A stretch of 64,000 nucleotides of DNA from Ditibartonella apis. GTDB taxonomy: Bacteria; Pseudomonadota; Alphaproteobacteria; Rhizobiales; Rhizobiaceae. The notes beneath the pieces were generated by a model. It worked only from the letters and a program-made list of their open reading frames with translations. It made no database searches and was not told the DNA's origin. Position 1 is the first letter of the stretch; the number at the start of each line of letters is the position of its first letter. The stretch covers positions 248,001 through 312,000 of the forward strand of contig NZ_LXYU01000001.1 of NCBI RefSeq assembly GCF_001952075.1. Direction: 5' to 3'. Below, piece after piece: positions 45,117 through 54,550 of this stretch. The position numbers were made by a program, and so were the translations under genes.

Positions 45117-45740
45117 TTATTTCGGACGATTTGGCGTTTTCAATGTGATGGGAGGAAGATTGATCTGATAATGGATAGAAATAATGCGGATAAAAGTGCA
45201 AACCGCAATTGCGCTCCATATTGCGATTGTCGGAGATATGAGACGGGCAGACCCCAAAAGAACGATAGCGGAGCCGACGATAGATGCACTCGCATAAATT
45301 TCTTTGCTGAAGATTATCGGCGTGCGACCGGTCAGAATATCTCTTACGCATCCACCGCCAACAGCACTCGCACATCCCAGGATGATTGAAATCTGGATAT
45401 TGCCTGTCATTTGATAAGCTTTATCCGAACCGAAAGCCGCAAAAAAGCCGAGCCCCAAAGCATCAAGCCAGAGAGTCGGTTTTTCCATCCGCATAATCAA
45501 TTCCTGACAAAAAATGCCGAGCAACACCGCTCCGATAATCGCTATCATATATTCGATATCGGTAAGTCCGACAGGCGGCGTTGCCCCCAAACACAAATCG
45601 CGCATGATACCGCCACCACAGGCAGTCGCTAATGCAACAACAAAAACACCGAAAAAATCGAAACCACGCCGGATACCCGCACTGGCACCGCTTAAAGCAA
45701 AAACAAAAGTTCCAATCACATCAATCGAATGAAGAAGCAT
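45117..45740 (-). CDS. TRIC-family cation channel (UPF0126/YicG-like)
   Basis: 207 residues, seven hydrophobic segments in a repeat of three plus one, as in trimeric intracellular cation (TRIC) channels. The conserved loops are GASAGIRRGFDFFGVFVVALATACGGGIMRDLCLGATPP near 20-55 and CASAVGGGCVRDILTGRTPIIF near 110-135. Bacterial homologues conduct monovalent cations in vitro; physiological role not clear. Monocistronic. Confidence 0.9.
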   Translation of the reverse strand: MLLHSIDVIGTFVFALSGASAGIRRGFDFFGVFVVALATACGGGIMRDLCLGATPPVGLTDIEYMIAIIGAVLLGIFCQELIMRMEKPTLWLDALGLGFFAAFGSDKAYQMTGNIQISIILGCASAVGGGCVRDILTGRTPIIFSKEIYASASIVGSAIVLLGSARLISPTIAIWSAIAVCTFIRIISIHYQINLPPITLKTPNRPK

Positions 45741-46262
45741 TCGCGTTCCTTTAAAATTTCCAACTACGTCTGCGATAATTTTCTAACTATTTCTATTTAA
45801 TGCAAGGCCGCTTGATGTCAGAGAAGAGAATCTTCGAAACCGGATAACATCGCAAAAAGAAAACTCTAAATCTTACCTTCGCCGTCTTTCAATTTTTCGA
45901 TTGACTTTTGTCGTACCCAGATAGCTTCGCTGTCATGATGATTATTTTTGTTCAGCAAATTCGCTTACTTGCATCTTCTAATTTTTGTTTGTTCGAAGAT
46001 TGGAAGATAATGAAGAAAAAACCGAATTTTCGATAAGATATAATAGGGATAAAGTCAGATAGAAAACCGGCAAGCCCGTAAAACCCTATGCCGATTGTTA
46101 TACGGGAAAATTTTTTTTGAACTGCCAGTGATATGAAAAATATTGTATATCTTTCGTTTCAATATAGCGGTTGATTATTGGGTGTCGATTGGCTGGATAC
46201 CGAATAAATAGCCGAATTATCAGCGCCTTCAATTCCTCATAGAAAACCGGATTTTTAACATC
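45741..46262. other. Gene-free spacer downstream of ptsH
   Basis: About 520 bases, AT-rich in the middle. No supported coding frame, RNA gene or strong hairpin. It lies between the 3' end of the chvI-ptsH run and the start of the TRIC gene, so it must contain the TRIC promoter, which I cannot place. Confidence 0.5.
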
Positions 46263-46541
46263 CTAGCTTTCTTCGTCGAATTTATTGTTCACAAGTTTTT
46301 CGAGGGCGTCAAGCACTTCGCTTGCTTCCTTACCTTGCGCAGCAACATCAATATGGCTTCCTTGGGAAGCTGCCAACATCATCAATCCCATGATCGAGTT
46401 GCCGCCAACTGTCTGTCCATCTTTTTCCACTTCGACGACAGCATCGAAACTTTCGACAGTTTGCACAAATTTTGCCGATGCCCGTGCATGAAGGCCTCTC
46501 TTGTTTGAAATAATCAGTTGCCGTTTTAAAAGACTATCCAT
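46263..46541 (-). CDS. ptsH: HPr phosphocarrier protein of the nitrogen-type PTS
   Basis: 92 residues. Phosphorylatable His in NKRGLHARASAKF near residue 18; the regulatory Ser region is GGNSIMGLMMLAAS near 48, target of HprK. Alphaproteobacterial HPr (NPr-like) works in a regulatory phosphorelay instead of sugar uptake. It ends the chvI-chvG-hprK-EIIA-HPr run, 21 bases after the EIIA gene. Confidence 0.95.
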   Translation of the reverse strand: MDSLLKRQLIISNKRGLHARASAKFVQTVESFDAVVEVEKDGQTVGGNSIMGLMMLAASQGSHIDVAAQGKEASEVLDALEKLVNNKFDEES

Positions 46542-46562
46542 TTTTTCTTAAATAGAATTTTT

Positions 46563-46970
46563 CTATTCATCCGATAACAGCATGCTTGGAACATTGATGT
46601 ATTTACGCCCCGCATCCTGCGCGGCTTTCAAGGCATCGACCAGTCCGATATCATTTGATTGTCGCACGGATGTAAGCTTGATAAGCATCGGCAAATTGAC
46701 GCCGGCGATCACTTCTGTTTTGCCTTCCTGCATGATTGAAATAGCAAGATTGGAAGGTGTACCGCCAAACATGTCGGTAAGAATGATAACACCCTGTCCA
46801 TCTTCGACCGAATTGACGGCTGCAACAATATCCTTACGACGTTGATCCATATCATCTTCAGGGCCAATACACACTGTGGCAAATTTTTCCTGAGGACCCA
46901 CAACATGCTCGACCGCATGTAAAAACTCTTCAGCCAATCTGCCGTGCGTTACAAGCACGAGTCCGATCAT
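46563..46970 (-). CDS. PTS EIIA component, mannose family
   Basis: 135 residues. EIIA(Man) fold: phosphoryl-accepting His in LVTHGRLAEEFL near residue 9, VIILTDMFGGTPSNLAISIM near 68, and the C-terminal LKAAQDAGRKYINV. Lacks fused EIIB, and no EIIC/EIID is present, so it is a regulatory acceptor from HPr. In Rhizobiales it belongs to the PTS(Ntr)-like relay beside hprK. Confidence 0.94.
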   Translation of the reverse strand: MIGLVLVTHGRLAEEFLHAVEHVVGPQEKFATVCIGPEDDMDQRRKDIVAAVNSVEDGQGVIILTDMFGGTPSNLAISIMQEGKTEVIAGVNLPMLIKLTSVRQSNDIGLVDALKAAQDAGRKYINVPSMLLSDE

Positions 46971-47101
46971 TCAACAATGCTCCTGTCACCAGCGCCCCGG
47001 CCGTCTTGTTTCATGAAAATCAACAGTGAGTTTTGTATTCTGGCAGGTGAATTCATCTGTGCCAAGAAAAATCTTTGCCGGATATATAAAAATATTGTTT
47101 T

Positions 47102-47593
47102 TCAACATGATTTGAATTGGAAATTGCTTTCTTTCCAAGGTGTTTTTAGTGCCAATGCTTCAATTGCCTGACAAATTGTCAGGCTGTCAGCAGTATTCAA
47201 ATCAGGAAGAATATAAAGCGGCAGTTCAATGCCACAATAAGTTATTTTATCATCCTCGGGATAACGTTTTGCCTCTTTCGATAGGCTAACAACAAAGTTG
47301 ATTGCAACTTCGGGCTCGAACGCCATCCGATATAGCCCCGCCCCCCTGATCTCGATGCCGCCGGAGAGTGTCTTCGGCACCCGCCCATAGAGCTTTCCCT
47401 GCTTTACGAATAATTCTGTATAGTCATCACTGACAAGACAACCACGCTTGCCGCACCACGATGCACGTTCAACAAGTGCCAGAGTAAGCGCCGATTTACC
47501 GGAAGCCGATGCACCGGTGAGCAAAACGCCCTTATTCCCGAGGATAAAACAATTTGCGTGAAGTGTGAGAGGGTATTCAGCGCTTTCAGACAC
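47102..47593 (-). CDS. hprK: Short HPr kinase/phosphorylase
   Basis: 163 residues, about half of the Bacillus enzyme: only the C-terminal kinase domain exists, as usual in alphaproteobacteria. Walker A GASASGKSALTLAL near 28-40, catalytic VSDDYTEL near 55, and the capture-loop signature GIEIRGAGLYRM near 80. Phosphorylates and dephosphorylates the Ser of HPr, linking energy state with the PTS relay and probably ChvG/ChvI. 29 bases after chvG. Confidence 0.93.
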   Translation of the reverse strand: MSESAEYPLTLHANCFILGNKGVLLTGASASGKSALTLALVERASWCGKRGCLVSDDYTELFVKQGKLYGRVPKTLSGGIEIRGAGLYRMAFEPEVAINFVVSLSKEAKRYPEDDKITYCGIELPLYILPDLNTADSLTICQAIEALALKTPWKESNFQFKSC

Positions 47594-47622
47594 AGCTTCT
47601 TCCTTGTTTTAAAAGCAAATTG

Positions 47623-49410
47623 CTATTTTTCGAGTGGCAGAACAATAATGAAACGGGCACCCAGTTTTTTATCCGGTTCCTTGTCGGAATAGATATTTTC
47701 TGCCGTCAAAGTACCATTATGGGCTTCAATAATCTGCCGGCTGATCGAAAGTCCGAGACCGGAATTTTTCCCGAACGATTCAGCACCTGGCCGATCGGTA
47801 TAAAAACGTTCGAAAATCCGGTCTATCTTTTCGGCACGAATTCCCGGGCCGTTATCTTCCACTGTCAGGATAAGCTTGGAACCTTCCGCATGCATGGCTA
47901 ATTTTATCTTGCCGTTTTCATGCGGAATGAAAGAACGGGCATTTTCAATCAGATTGGAGACGACTTGTCCGAGCCTCAAATCATGACCGGCAACAATATA
48001 TTTTTTACCACCGCTGCGCGGTTTTATTTCGAGTTCGATTGTTGCCGAAACCTTGTTGCGACGAACCTCTCGCGAGGCTCTTACAATACTTTCAAGCATG
48101 GCAACCATGTCAACCTTGTCGGATGTCTCGCGCGCAAGTTCTGCGTCAAGGCGTGATGCATCGGAAATATCGGTAATGAGACGATCAAGACGGCGCACAT
48201 CCTGCTGTATAATATCAAAGAGCCGTTCGCGCGCTTCATGCGTTTTGGCAAGAGGCAATGTTTCAACGGCACTTCTGAGCGAAGTTAGCGGATTTTTCAA
48301 TTCATGGCTGACGTCGGCTGCAAATTGTTCAATCGCCTCGATACGAGTGTAGAGCGCATCGGTCATATCGCGGATTGATGTTGACAAATGCCCCACTTCA
48401 TCTTGCCTATCCGAAAAATCAGGAATTTCGACACGCTTGTTGGTGCCATGACGGACACGGTCAGCCGCTGCCGACAATTTTCGCAAGGGATTAGCAATCG
48501 TATAAGCAAGAAACAGCGAGAGAACCAAAAGAACAGCCGCAACAACTGCGAAAACTTTGAAAATTGCAAGCCGTTCTGCTGTTACAATATTGTCGATATC
48601 GGATCCGGCTGTCGACAATAACAAAACACCGACCACAGAATGGTAACGCTGCACCGGAACAGCAACAGAAACAACCAGTTCGCCTTGCGAATTACGCCTT
48701 TGTGCTGTTGCCAGAATTCCGTTCATGGCTTTGACAACTTCCGGATAGACCGCCCCGTTTCCACCCAACTGGTCTTTGTCAACAGCAATATCATTGCCGT
48801 AAATCGTGTTGGTGAGCCAGTTTCTGAACCGTTCGATAAGACCGGGCTTATCTTCGGCAATAGGAGGAAGATTGTAACTTAAAACCTGACCACTCGAATA
48901 GAGCACCATTGAATCAAGAAGCAGGTTGGCATCCCGGTCATAAATGCGGGCACGCGTTGTCTCCGGTGAAATGACATTGCGCAATAGCGGCGCAACACGT
49001 TCCGGATTAATCGGAAAATCCCAATTATCTGTCGATTCCGCTTTCGGCGTGATGCTTTCACCAGCCTGCAACTCCATAAGTTTTTCGGGATCAATCAAGA
49101 TCGAATTGGTGTCAACCGTTGCCGAAGCGGCAATTGCACCGGCAATAATCTTGCCTTGTGTGCGTAACGATTCAATCTTGGCGTCAATCAAACCATCCCG
49201 AAACTGGTTGAGATACATAATACCGGCAACAAGCACACAAAGAGCTGCAAGGTTGAGAATAACGATACGGCGTGTCAGGCTTGAGAAAAGAAGCTGCTCG
49301 AACAGATAATGTCCGCGCCTGCGCAAACGCCCGAAACGGGTCGTCTTGCGGGAATGCTGCCCTTTTTCCGTTTTTCCCTCTGTGCCCGCTGTTGCTTCCT
49401 CGGAAACCAT
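47623..49410 (-). CDS. chvG: Sensor histidine kinase ChvG/BvrS
   Basis: 595 residues from ATG 49410 (AAAGGTG 11 bases upstream; TTG 49437 in frame is an alternative). Basic N-terminus, membrane helix ~52-72, a periplasmic sensor region to ~280, second helix ~285-305, HAMP, HisKA with the phospho-His in VSHELKNPLTSLRSAVETL near 385, and HATPase with ENARSFIPHENG, DNGPGI and GLGLSISRQIIEAH. ChvG/BvrS senses acid and host envelope signals and controls outer-membrane genes with ChvI. Most similar by layout to BvrS. Confidence 0.95.
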   Translation of the reverse strand: MVSEEATAGTEGKTEKGQHSRKTTRFGRLRRRGHYLFEQLLFSSLTRRIVILNLAALCVLVAGIMYLNQFRDGLIDAKIESLRTQGKIIAGAIAASATVDTNSILIDPEKLMELQAGESITPKAESTDNWDFPINPERVAPLLRNVISPETTRARIYDRDANLLLDSMVLYSSGQVLSYNLPPIAEDKPGLIERFRNWLTNTIYGNDIAVDKDQLGGNGAVYPEVVKAMNGILATAQRRNSQGELVVSVAVPVQRYHSVVGVLLLSTAGSDIDNIVTAERLAIFKVFAVVAAVLLVLSLFLAYTIANPLRKLSAAADRVRHGTNKRVEIPDFSDRQDEVGHLSTSIRDMTDALYTRIEAIEQFAADVSHELKNPLTSLRSAVETLPLAKTHEARERLFDIIQQDVRRLDRLITDISDASRLDAELARETSDKVDMVAMLESIVRASREVRRNKVSATIELEIKPRSGGKKYIVAGHDLRLGQVVSNLIENARSFIPHENGKIKLAMHAEGSKLILTVEDNGPGIRAEKIDRIFERFYTDRPGAESFGKNSGLGLSISRQIIEAHNGTLTAENIYSDKEPDKKLGARFIIVLPLEK

Positions 49411-49543
49411 CCGGTCGCCCGCACCTTTCAGAGCCAAAGCATATGCCAGGACATACGCTTTGGCTAACTGTTAAAACCTGAACTATCCCGCTACCGACCA
49501 AATAAGCCGGCTTTGACGAGCGGGATAATCGTTACTACACTTT

Positions 49544-49579
49544 ATACCGGCTTTATACTTCATACCGGCTTTATACTTC
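49544..49579. repeat. 18-bp perfect tandem duplication over the chvI stop
   Basis: ATACCGGCTTTATACTTC occurs at 49544-49561 and 49562-49579. The second copy contains the chvI stop codon and the last residues (REV); the first lies just beyond the gene. Confidence 0.9.
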
Positions 49580-50293
49580 GCGAAACCGATAGCCAACTCC
49601 GTAAAGAGTTTCAATCATTTCAAAATCGTTATCAACCTGCTTGAACTTTTTACGCAGCCTTTTGATATGGCTGTCAATGGTACGATCATCAACATAAACC
49701 TGATCGTCATAAGCAGCATCCATCAGTGAATCACGACTCTTGACAACGCCGGGGCGTTGGGCAAGCGCTTGCAAAATAAGAAACTCGGTAACCGTCAAAA
49801 TGACCGGTTCGCCTTTCCATGTGCAAGTATGACGCTCCTGATCCATAACAAGATCGCCGCGTTCAATCGAAGTTGCAGCCTGCGCATTGGCTTTAACAGG
49901 CTCCCCGCGGGCTGCAGCGCGCCTTAGAACCGCCTTGACACGTTCAACCAGAAGACGTTGGGAGAACGGCTTGGTAATAAAATCGTCCGCCCCCATTTTC
50001 AAACCGAAAAGCTCGTCGATCTCATCATCCTTCGAGGTCAGAAAGATTACCGGCAAATCCGATTTCTGGCGCAAGCGCCGCAACAATTCCATGCCATCCA
50101 TGCGGGGCATCTTGATATCGAAGATAGCAAGATTGGGTGGGCGCGCCATCAAGCCTTCAAGGGCCGAAGCGCCATCCGTATAGGTCTCGACACGGTAGCC
50201 TTCCGATTCCAGGGCTATCGACACTGATGTCAGAATGTTGCGATCGTCATCGACAAGTGCAATTGTCTGTGTCGTGGTTGCAATATCTTTCAT
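49571..50293 (-). CDS. chvI: Response regulator ChvI/BvrR
   Basis: 240 residues of the OmpR/PhoB type. Receiver domain ~10-125 with the phospho-Asp in [17 protein letters not shown] near 58, Thr in FLTSKDD, Lys in ITKPFS; winged-helix DNA-binding domain ~140-238 ([28 protein letters not shown] region, [16 protein letters not shown]). Partner of ChvG, first gene of the run with hprK and PTS genes, divergent from pckA, as in Brucella bvrR. It is essential for host association in relatives. Confidence 0.97.
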   Translation of the reverse strand: MKDIATTTQTIALVDDDRNILTSVSIALESEGYRVETYTDGASALEGLMARPPNLAIFDIKMPRMDGMELLRRLRQKSDLPVIFLTSKDDEIDELFGLKMGADDFITKPFSQRLLVERVKAVLRRAAARGEPVKANAQAATSIERGDLVMDQERHTCTWKGEPVILTVTEFLILQALAQRPGVVKSRDSLMDAAYDDQVYVDDRTIDSHIKRLRKKFKQVDNDFEMIETLYGVGYRFREV

Positions 50294-50332
50294 AGTTTTC
50301 CGACTCTTTCTCGCGGTTTTTATTTTTGGAAC

Positions 50333-50355
50333 GTTTCTTCAGAAGCCGAAGAAAC
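50333..50355. promoter_or_regulatory. Inverted repeat in the chvI-pckA spacer
   Basis: GTTTCTTC-AGAAGCC-GAAGAAAC, perfect 8-bp arms, 40 bases before the chvI start. The rest of this ~370-bp spacer is AT-rich with no gene. Candidate binding site or leader hairpin for chvI; may also affect pckA. Confidence 0.45.
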
Positions 50356-50663
50356 ATCCATATTGGTTATGAAGCATACATTTCCTTTATATGGGTGTTG
50401 CAAACGCTTTTGCAAAACAAATGTGGTACAAATTGTGGCGAAGCTCACGAAAGTCTTTGATTTACTAACGAAAAACACCTCTTCCGGCTTTAAAATTATA
50501 AACGTCAATAGGCCTTTGAAGTTTCATTAACTGATTTTTTAAAAAAAATTAAATTTTTTAAATCGATTAAATATTTGATATTTAATATTTTTTCTGATTT
50601 TAGGAGGGGACACTCACAATCACGTGGGGCATTTTTGCTTTGAAAGGCAATAGCGGAGGTACT

Positions 50664-52259
50664 ATGAAAGAGACTGGCATATTCAATCCAAAGGCTTCAC
50701 TCAAAAGCTTCGGTTTTAAAGATCTGGGCAATGTTTACTATAATTTCAAACCGCCTTTTCTTTATGAAGAAGCTATCCGTCGCAATGAAGCGAAATTGAC
50801 AGCCGAGGGAGCGCTTGTTGCCTATACAGGCCAATTTACAGGCCGTTCAGCAAAAGACAAGTTCATCGTTCGCACAAAAGAAACCGAACCCAATATCTGG
50901 TGGGACAACAACAAGCCGATGAGTCAGGAACATTTCGACCAGTTGTTTGCCGATTTTGTCGAACATGCAAAAGGCCGCGACCTATTTGTCGAAGATCTTA
51001 TTGGCGGCGCGGATCATGAAAACTCTATCAGGGCACGTGTTGCATCCGAATATGCATGGCATGCCATTTTCATCCGCAACCTTCTTATCCGTCCGGAAGA
51101 AAAAGCACTGGAATCATACGTTCCGCAGATGACCATTATCAATCTGCCGTCTTTCCGCGCCGACCCGAAGCGTCATGGAACACGCTCCGAGACAGTCATT
51201 GCTTGCGATCTTACACGGCTTATCGTTCTGATCGGTGGCACATCTTATGCCGGTGAAATGAAAAAATCGGTTTTCACCGCGTTGAACTATATTTTGCCTG
51301 AAAAAGGCGTTATGCCGATGCACTCTTCAGCCAATGAAGGGCCAAAAGGTGATACTGCTGTGTTCTTCGGGCTTTCTGGAACCGGCAAGACAACACTTTC
51401 GGCAGATGCAAGCCGCACATTGATCGGCGATGACGAACATGGCTGGGGCAATGACGGGGTCTTCAACTTTGAAGGCGGTTGCTATGCCAAGGTCATACGG
51501 CTCTCTGCCGAAGCGGAACCGGTTATCTATTCCACAACCCAGCGTTTCGGTACCATTCTTGAAAACGTCGTCCTCGACAAAGACCGCGAGCCCGATTTCA
51601 ATGACGGTTCGTTGACTGAAAATACACGTGCCGCCTATCCGATCTATTTCGTTGATAATGCAAGCAAAACCGGCAAGGGCGGACAGCCGAAAAACATCAT
51701 CATGCTGACTGCCGATGCTTTTGGTGTTATCCCGCCGATTGCCAAACTCACACCGGCACAAGCCATGTACCACTTCCTGTCCGGCTATACAGCCAAGGTT
51801 GCAGGGACCGAAAAAGGTGTAACAGAACCGGAAGCAACGTTCTCGACATGCTTTGGTGCGCCATTCATGCCGCGTCATCCTTCCGTTTACGGCAATCTTT
51901 TACGCAAGAAAATTGCCGAACACCATGTCGATTGCTGGCTCATCAATACCGGTTGGACCGGCGGTCCTTACGGAGTTGGCAGCCGTATGCCGATCAAGGC
52001 AACGCGCGCATTGCTGAACGCTGCATTGGACGGTTCACTCAAAAATGTCGAATTCCGCAAAGACGAAAATTTCGGCTTTATGGTACCGAAGGCAGTTGCC
52101 GGAGTGGATTCGAAAATTCTTGACCCGCGTACGACCTGGAAAGACACAGCTGCCTATGACGAACAGGTCAAGAAGCTTGCAGGCATGTTCATCAAAAACT
52201 TCGAGAAATTCATTCCGCATGTTGATGATGAAGTGAAAAACGCCGCCCCTAAGGCCTGA
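50664..52259 (+). CDS. pckA: Phosphoenolpyruvate carboxykinase (ATP)
   Basis: 531 residues from ATG 50664, GGAGG four bases upstream. Converts oxaloacetate to PEP in gluconeogenesis. Substrate-binding [16 protein letters not shown] near 58-72; P-loop [16 protein letters not shown] near 240; metal site [22 protein letters not shown] near 262. In Rhizobiales its expression depends on ChvI and PTS signals, which suits the divergent arrangement. Terminator follows. Confidence 0.97.
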   Translation: MKETGIFNPKASLKSFGFKDLGNVYYNFKPPFLYEEAIRRNEAKLTAEGALVAYTGQFTGRSAKDKFIVRTKETEPNIWWDNNKPMSQEHFDQLFADFVEHAKGRDLFVEDLIGGADHENSIRARVASEYAWHAIFIRNLLIRPEEKALESYVPQMTIINLPSFRADPKRHGTRSETVIACDLTRLIVLIGGTSYAGEMKKSVFTALNYILPEKGVMPMHSSANEGPKGDTAVFFGLSGTGKTTLSADASRTLIGDDEHGWGNDGVFNFEGGCYAKVIRLSAEAEPVIYSTTQRFGTILENVVLDKDREPDFNDGSLTENTRAAYPIYFVDNASKTGKGGQPKNIIMLTADAFGVIPPIAKLTPAQAMYHFLSGYTAKVAGTEKGVTEPEATFSTCFGAPFMPRHPSVYGNLLRKKIAEHHVDCWLINTGWTGGPYGVGSRMPIKATRALLNAALDGSLKNVEFRKDENFGFMVPKAVAGVDSKILDPRTTWKDTAAYDEQVKKLAGMFIKNFEKFIPHVDDEVKNAAPKA

Positions 52260-52282
52260 GTTCAAAAAATAAATTAAATGCA

Positions 52283-52310
52283 AGCCCGGTTCTTGTAACC
52301 GGGCTTTTTT
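52283..52310 (+). terminator. Terminator after pckA
   Basis: AGCCCGGTT / AACCGGGCT perfect 9-bp stem, five-base loop, then TTTTT. Confidence 0.92.
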
Positions 52311-52339
52311 ATTGGCGTATCGACGTTATAATTGCACAA

Positions 52340-52777
52340 ATGAAAAGCGAAAAAGGCGAACTTTTTATCAGTGCGAAAATCCGCATACGCGAAAGCGATA
52401 TAGCGGAAAGTTTCATTCGTGCTTCGGGACCTGGAGGGCAGAATGTCAACAAGGTTGCCACGGCTGTACAATTACGCTTTTTCGCCTATCGGGCAGGTCT
52501 TCCCCACGATATATTTACCCGCCTCATAAAACTGGCCGGACAAAAAGCAACAAAAGAGGGCGAAATTCTCATTGAAGCATCGCGTTTTCGTTTGCAGGAA
52601 AAAAACCGGCAAAATGCGCGTGAAAGACTTGTTTCACTTATAAAAAAAGCGGCTGAACCACCGCCACCAAAACGGCGTAAAACCAAACCGACCAAAGGGT
52701 CGATCGAACGAAGATTGAAAACCAAAAACATTCGTTCGGAAGTAAAAAAGGCTCGTTCAAAAGTAACTCCTGATTGA
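52340..52777 (+). CDS. arfB: Alternative ribosome-rescue factor ArfB (peptidyl-tRNA hydrolase)
   Basis: 145 residues. Catalytic GGQ in RASGPGGQNVNKVATAVQL near residue 30, and a Lys/Arg-rich unstructured tail from ~105 (KRRKTKPTKGSIERRLKTK), which in ArfB enters the empty mRNA channel of stalled ribosomes. Hydrolyses peptidyl-tRNA on non-stop complexes. Length matches ArfB and is too short for RF1/RF2. Little ribosome-binding signal is visible before its ATG. Confidence 0.94.
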   Translation: MKSEKGELFISAKIRIRESDIAESFIRASGPGGQNVNKVATAVQLRFFAYRAGLPHDIFTRLIKLAGQKATKEGEILIEASRFRLQEKNRQNARERLVSLIKKAAEPPPPKRRKTKPTKGSIERRLKTKNIRSEVKKARSKVTPD

Positions 52778-52896
52778 AATTTAAATTCCTGCTCTATGTC
52801 TTTTGAGTGAAAGCCGGAACACGGGTTTGGGCTCTAACGATGTGTCGTTCCCCCTTCAAAAGGGCAAGACGCGCATTTTCTTGAAAGGAGAATGCA

Positions 52897-53418
52897 ATGG
52901 GACTTTTTAATTTCGTAAAATCGGTTGGTGAAAAACTTGGACTCGGGGAACAAGCCCCTGACGCACAAAGCATTAAAACAGCTTTGGATGGCCTTAATCT
53001 CGGAACAGAAAACGTCAAAGTTGCGGTCGAAAACGGCAAAGCAATTCTGACCGGCGCTGTCAAAGATCAGGCTACACTTGAAAAAGCTATTCTTGCCGTT
53101 GGCAACCTTCACAGCATTGAATCGGTCAATACCGATAATCTCAAGGTTGAGAATGGCCAAAAATCGGCAAGCAACCAAACGGCACAATCGGGCACTTCGC
53201 AGGCATCTTCAAACCCTGCAGCCGCACAATCGTCAGAACCGCATTTTTACGAAGTGAAAAAGGGTGACACTTTGTGGAAGATTGCTGAAGAAGTTTATGG
53301 CAAAGGTCATGGCGACAAAAACAAGATTATTTTCGAGGCAAACAAGCCTATGTTGAAATCGCCTGAAAAAATCTTCCCCGGTCAAAAGCTTCGCATTCCC
53401 GACCTTAATCAGGCTTGA
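52897..53418 (+). CDS. BON-LysM domain protein (Kbp/YgaU-like)
   Basis: 173 residues. BON domain ~20-85 (IKTALDGLNLGTENVKVAVENGKAILTGAV split over the normal fold), a Ser/Gln/Ala linker ~88-112, and a C-terminal LysM domain (~118-170, FYEVKKGDTLWKIAEEVYG, NPGQKLRIPDL-like end). In E. coli Kbp is a cytoplasmic K+-binding protein; LysM often binds peptidoglycan. There is no signal peptide, which fits Kbp. AAAGGAG precedes the ATG. Confidence 0.9.
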   Translation: MGLFNFVKSVGEKLGLGEQAPDAQSIKTALDGLNLGTENVKVAVENGKAILTGAVKDQATLEKAILAVGNLHSIESVNTDNLKVENGQKSASNQTAQSGTSQASSNPAAAQSSEPHFYEVKKGDTLWKIAEEVYGKGHGDKNKIIFEANKPMLKSPEKIFPGQKLRIPDLNQA

Positions 53419-53447
53419 TTATTTTTTCTTATTTTTACACGACGCAC

Positions 53448-53502
53448 CCCACGCATCCCGAAAAGTGTGAAACGGTTTTCGGATAAGATGCGTGGGTATT
53501 TT
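53448..53502 (+). terminator. Terminator after the BON-LysM gene
   Basis: Long hairpin: outer stem CCCACGCATC / GATGCGTGGG and inner stem CCGAAAA / TTTTCGG, then TATTTTTC. The rest of the spacer to 53725 shows only a 17-codon frame at 53567 that I do not call. Confidence 0.85.
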
Positions 53503-53725
53503 TCTCTTTCCCAACAAGTGTGTAAATCTTGTTACACAGGAAAACGGGAGGCTCCACGGAAAAGCATGAAGCAATTTTCGAAAAAGCTATCGGGAAATGA
53601 AACAGCTCCGAAAAATTGACAAATGCAGGCTTTTAAAAACAGGAACCGATTCGTCTTGAAGATAGGGCAAGGCGAATGATGCTCGGCATCTTGAAGAGCC
53701 GTCACAGTCTGTTTATTTTCAAAGG

Positions 53726-54337
53726 ATGGATTTTTACGGCTTTGATTATTTTCCGAACTATTTCAATCGCACCGATCAGGAAAAACTGGTTGATGAGGTG
53801 AGAGACATTGTCCGGCAAGCGCCATTATTTGTTCCCAGAATGCCGAAAACCGGAAAGCCGATGAGTGTCCGGCAAACCAATTGCGGGAAACTCGGTTGGG
53901 TCACCGATAAAGATCACGGCTATCGCTATCAGGAAACGCATCCTCAAACGCAAAAACCTTGGCCGGAAATTCCCCGACGACTCCAGGAGTTATGGCAAAA
54001 ATTATCCGGATTTTCCGCTCCGCCGGAAGCCTGCCTCATCAACTTTTATTCGCCGGATGCACGCATGGGAATGCATCAGGACAAGGATGAAGGTGAACTT
54101 GCCGCACCTGTCATTTCAGTATCCTTGGGCGACACGTGTCTCTTTCGTGTCGGAACGCCTGTTAAAGGCGGAAAAACCCATTCCTTACGGTTAAATAGCG
54201 GCGATGTCATCATATTCGGCGGCGATATGCGTCTTGCATTTCATGGTGTTGACCGGATTTATCCCGAAACTTCTACACTTTTGAAAGTTCCCGGCCGTAT
54301 CAATCTGACTTTGCGACGTATTACGCCTGTCGGGTGA
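53726..54337 (+). CDS. alkB: DNA oxidative demethylase AlkB
   Basis: 203 residues. Fe(II)/2-oxoglutarate dioxygenase that reverses 1-methyladenine and 3-methylcytosine damage. Metal ligands in MHQDKDEGE (HxD near residue 117) and FHGVDRIYP (second His near 172); 2-oxoglutarate-binding Arg in RINLTLRR at the C-terminus; NFYSPDARMGMHQD is typical. Located far from ada, not in one operon as in E. coli. Convergent with the copper-chaperone-like gene. Confidence 0.95.
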   Translation: MDFYGFDYFPNYFNRTDQEKLVDEVRDIVRQAPLFVPRMPKTGKPMSVRQTNCGKLGWVTDKDHGYRYQETHPQTQKPWPEIPRRLQELWQKLSGFSAPPEACLINFYSPDARMGMHQDKDEGELAAPVISVSLGDTCLFRVGTPVKGGKTHSLRLNSGDVIIFGGDMRLAFHGVDRIYPETSTLLKVPGRINLTLRRITPVG

Positions 54338-54481
54338 ATTGGAAATATTGCCCGCAAAGCTTGCTTCCTGAAAGCAGTCATTTGCTTATCATGAAATAGC
54401 GTTTCACGTGAAAACTTCTCTTGGTGACGGATTTAAATTGGCAATTGCTTTTAAAAACTTGAATGAAAATCTTGATCAACA

Positions 54482-54520
54482 AAAATGCGTGACAGAAATC
54501 CGCCACGCATTTTATTTTTT
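54482..54520. terminator. Bidirectional terminator between alkB and the PCuAC gene
   Basis: AAAATGCGTG / CACGCATTTT, 10-bp stem with 12-base loop; ATTTTTTC follows on plus, TTGTTGATC on minus. Serves the convergent pair. Confidence 0.8.
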
Positions 54521-54550
54521 CATGAAAACTTTAATTCGAAAAACGGTCTT

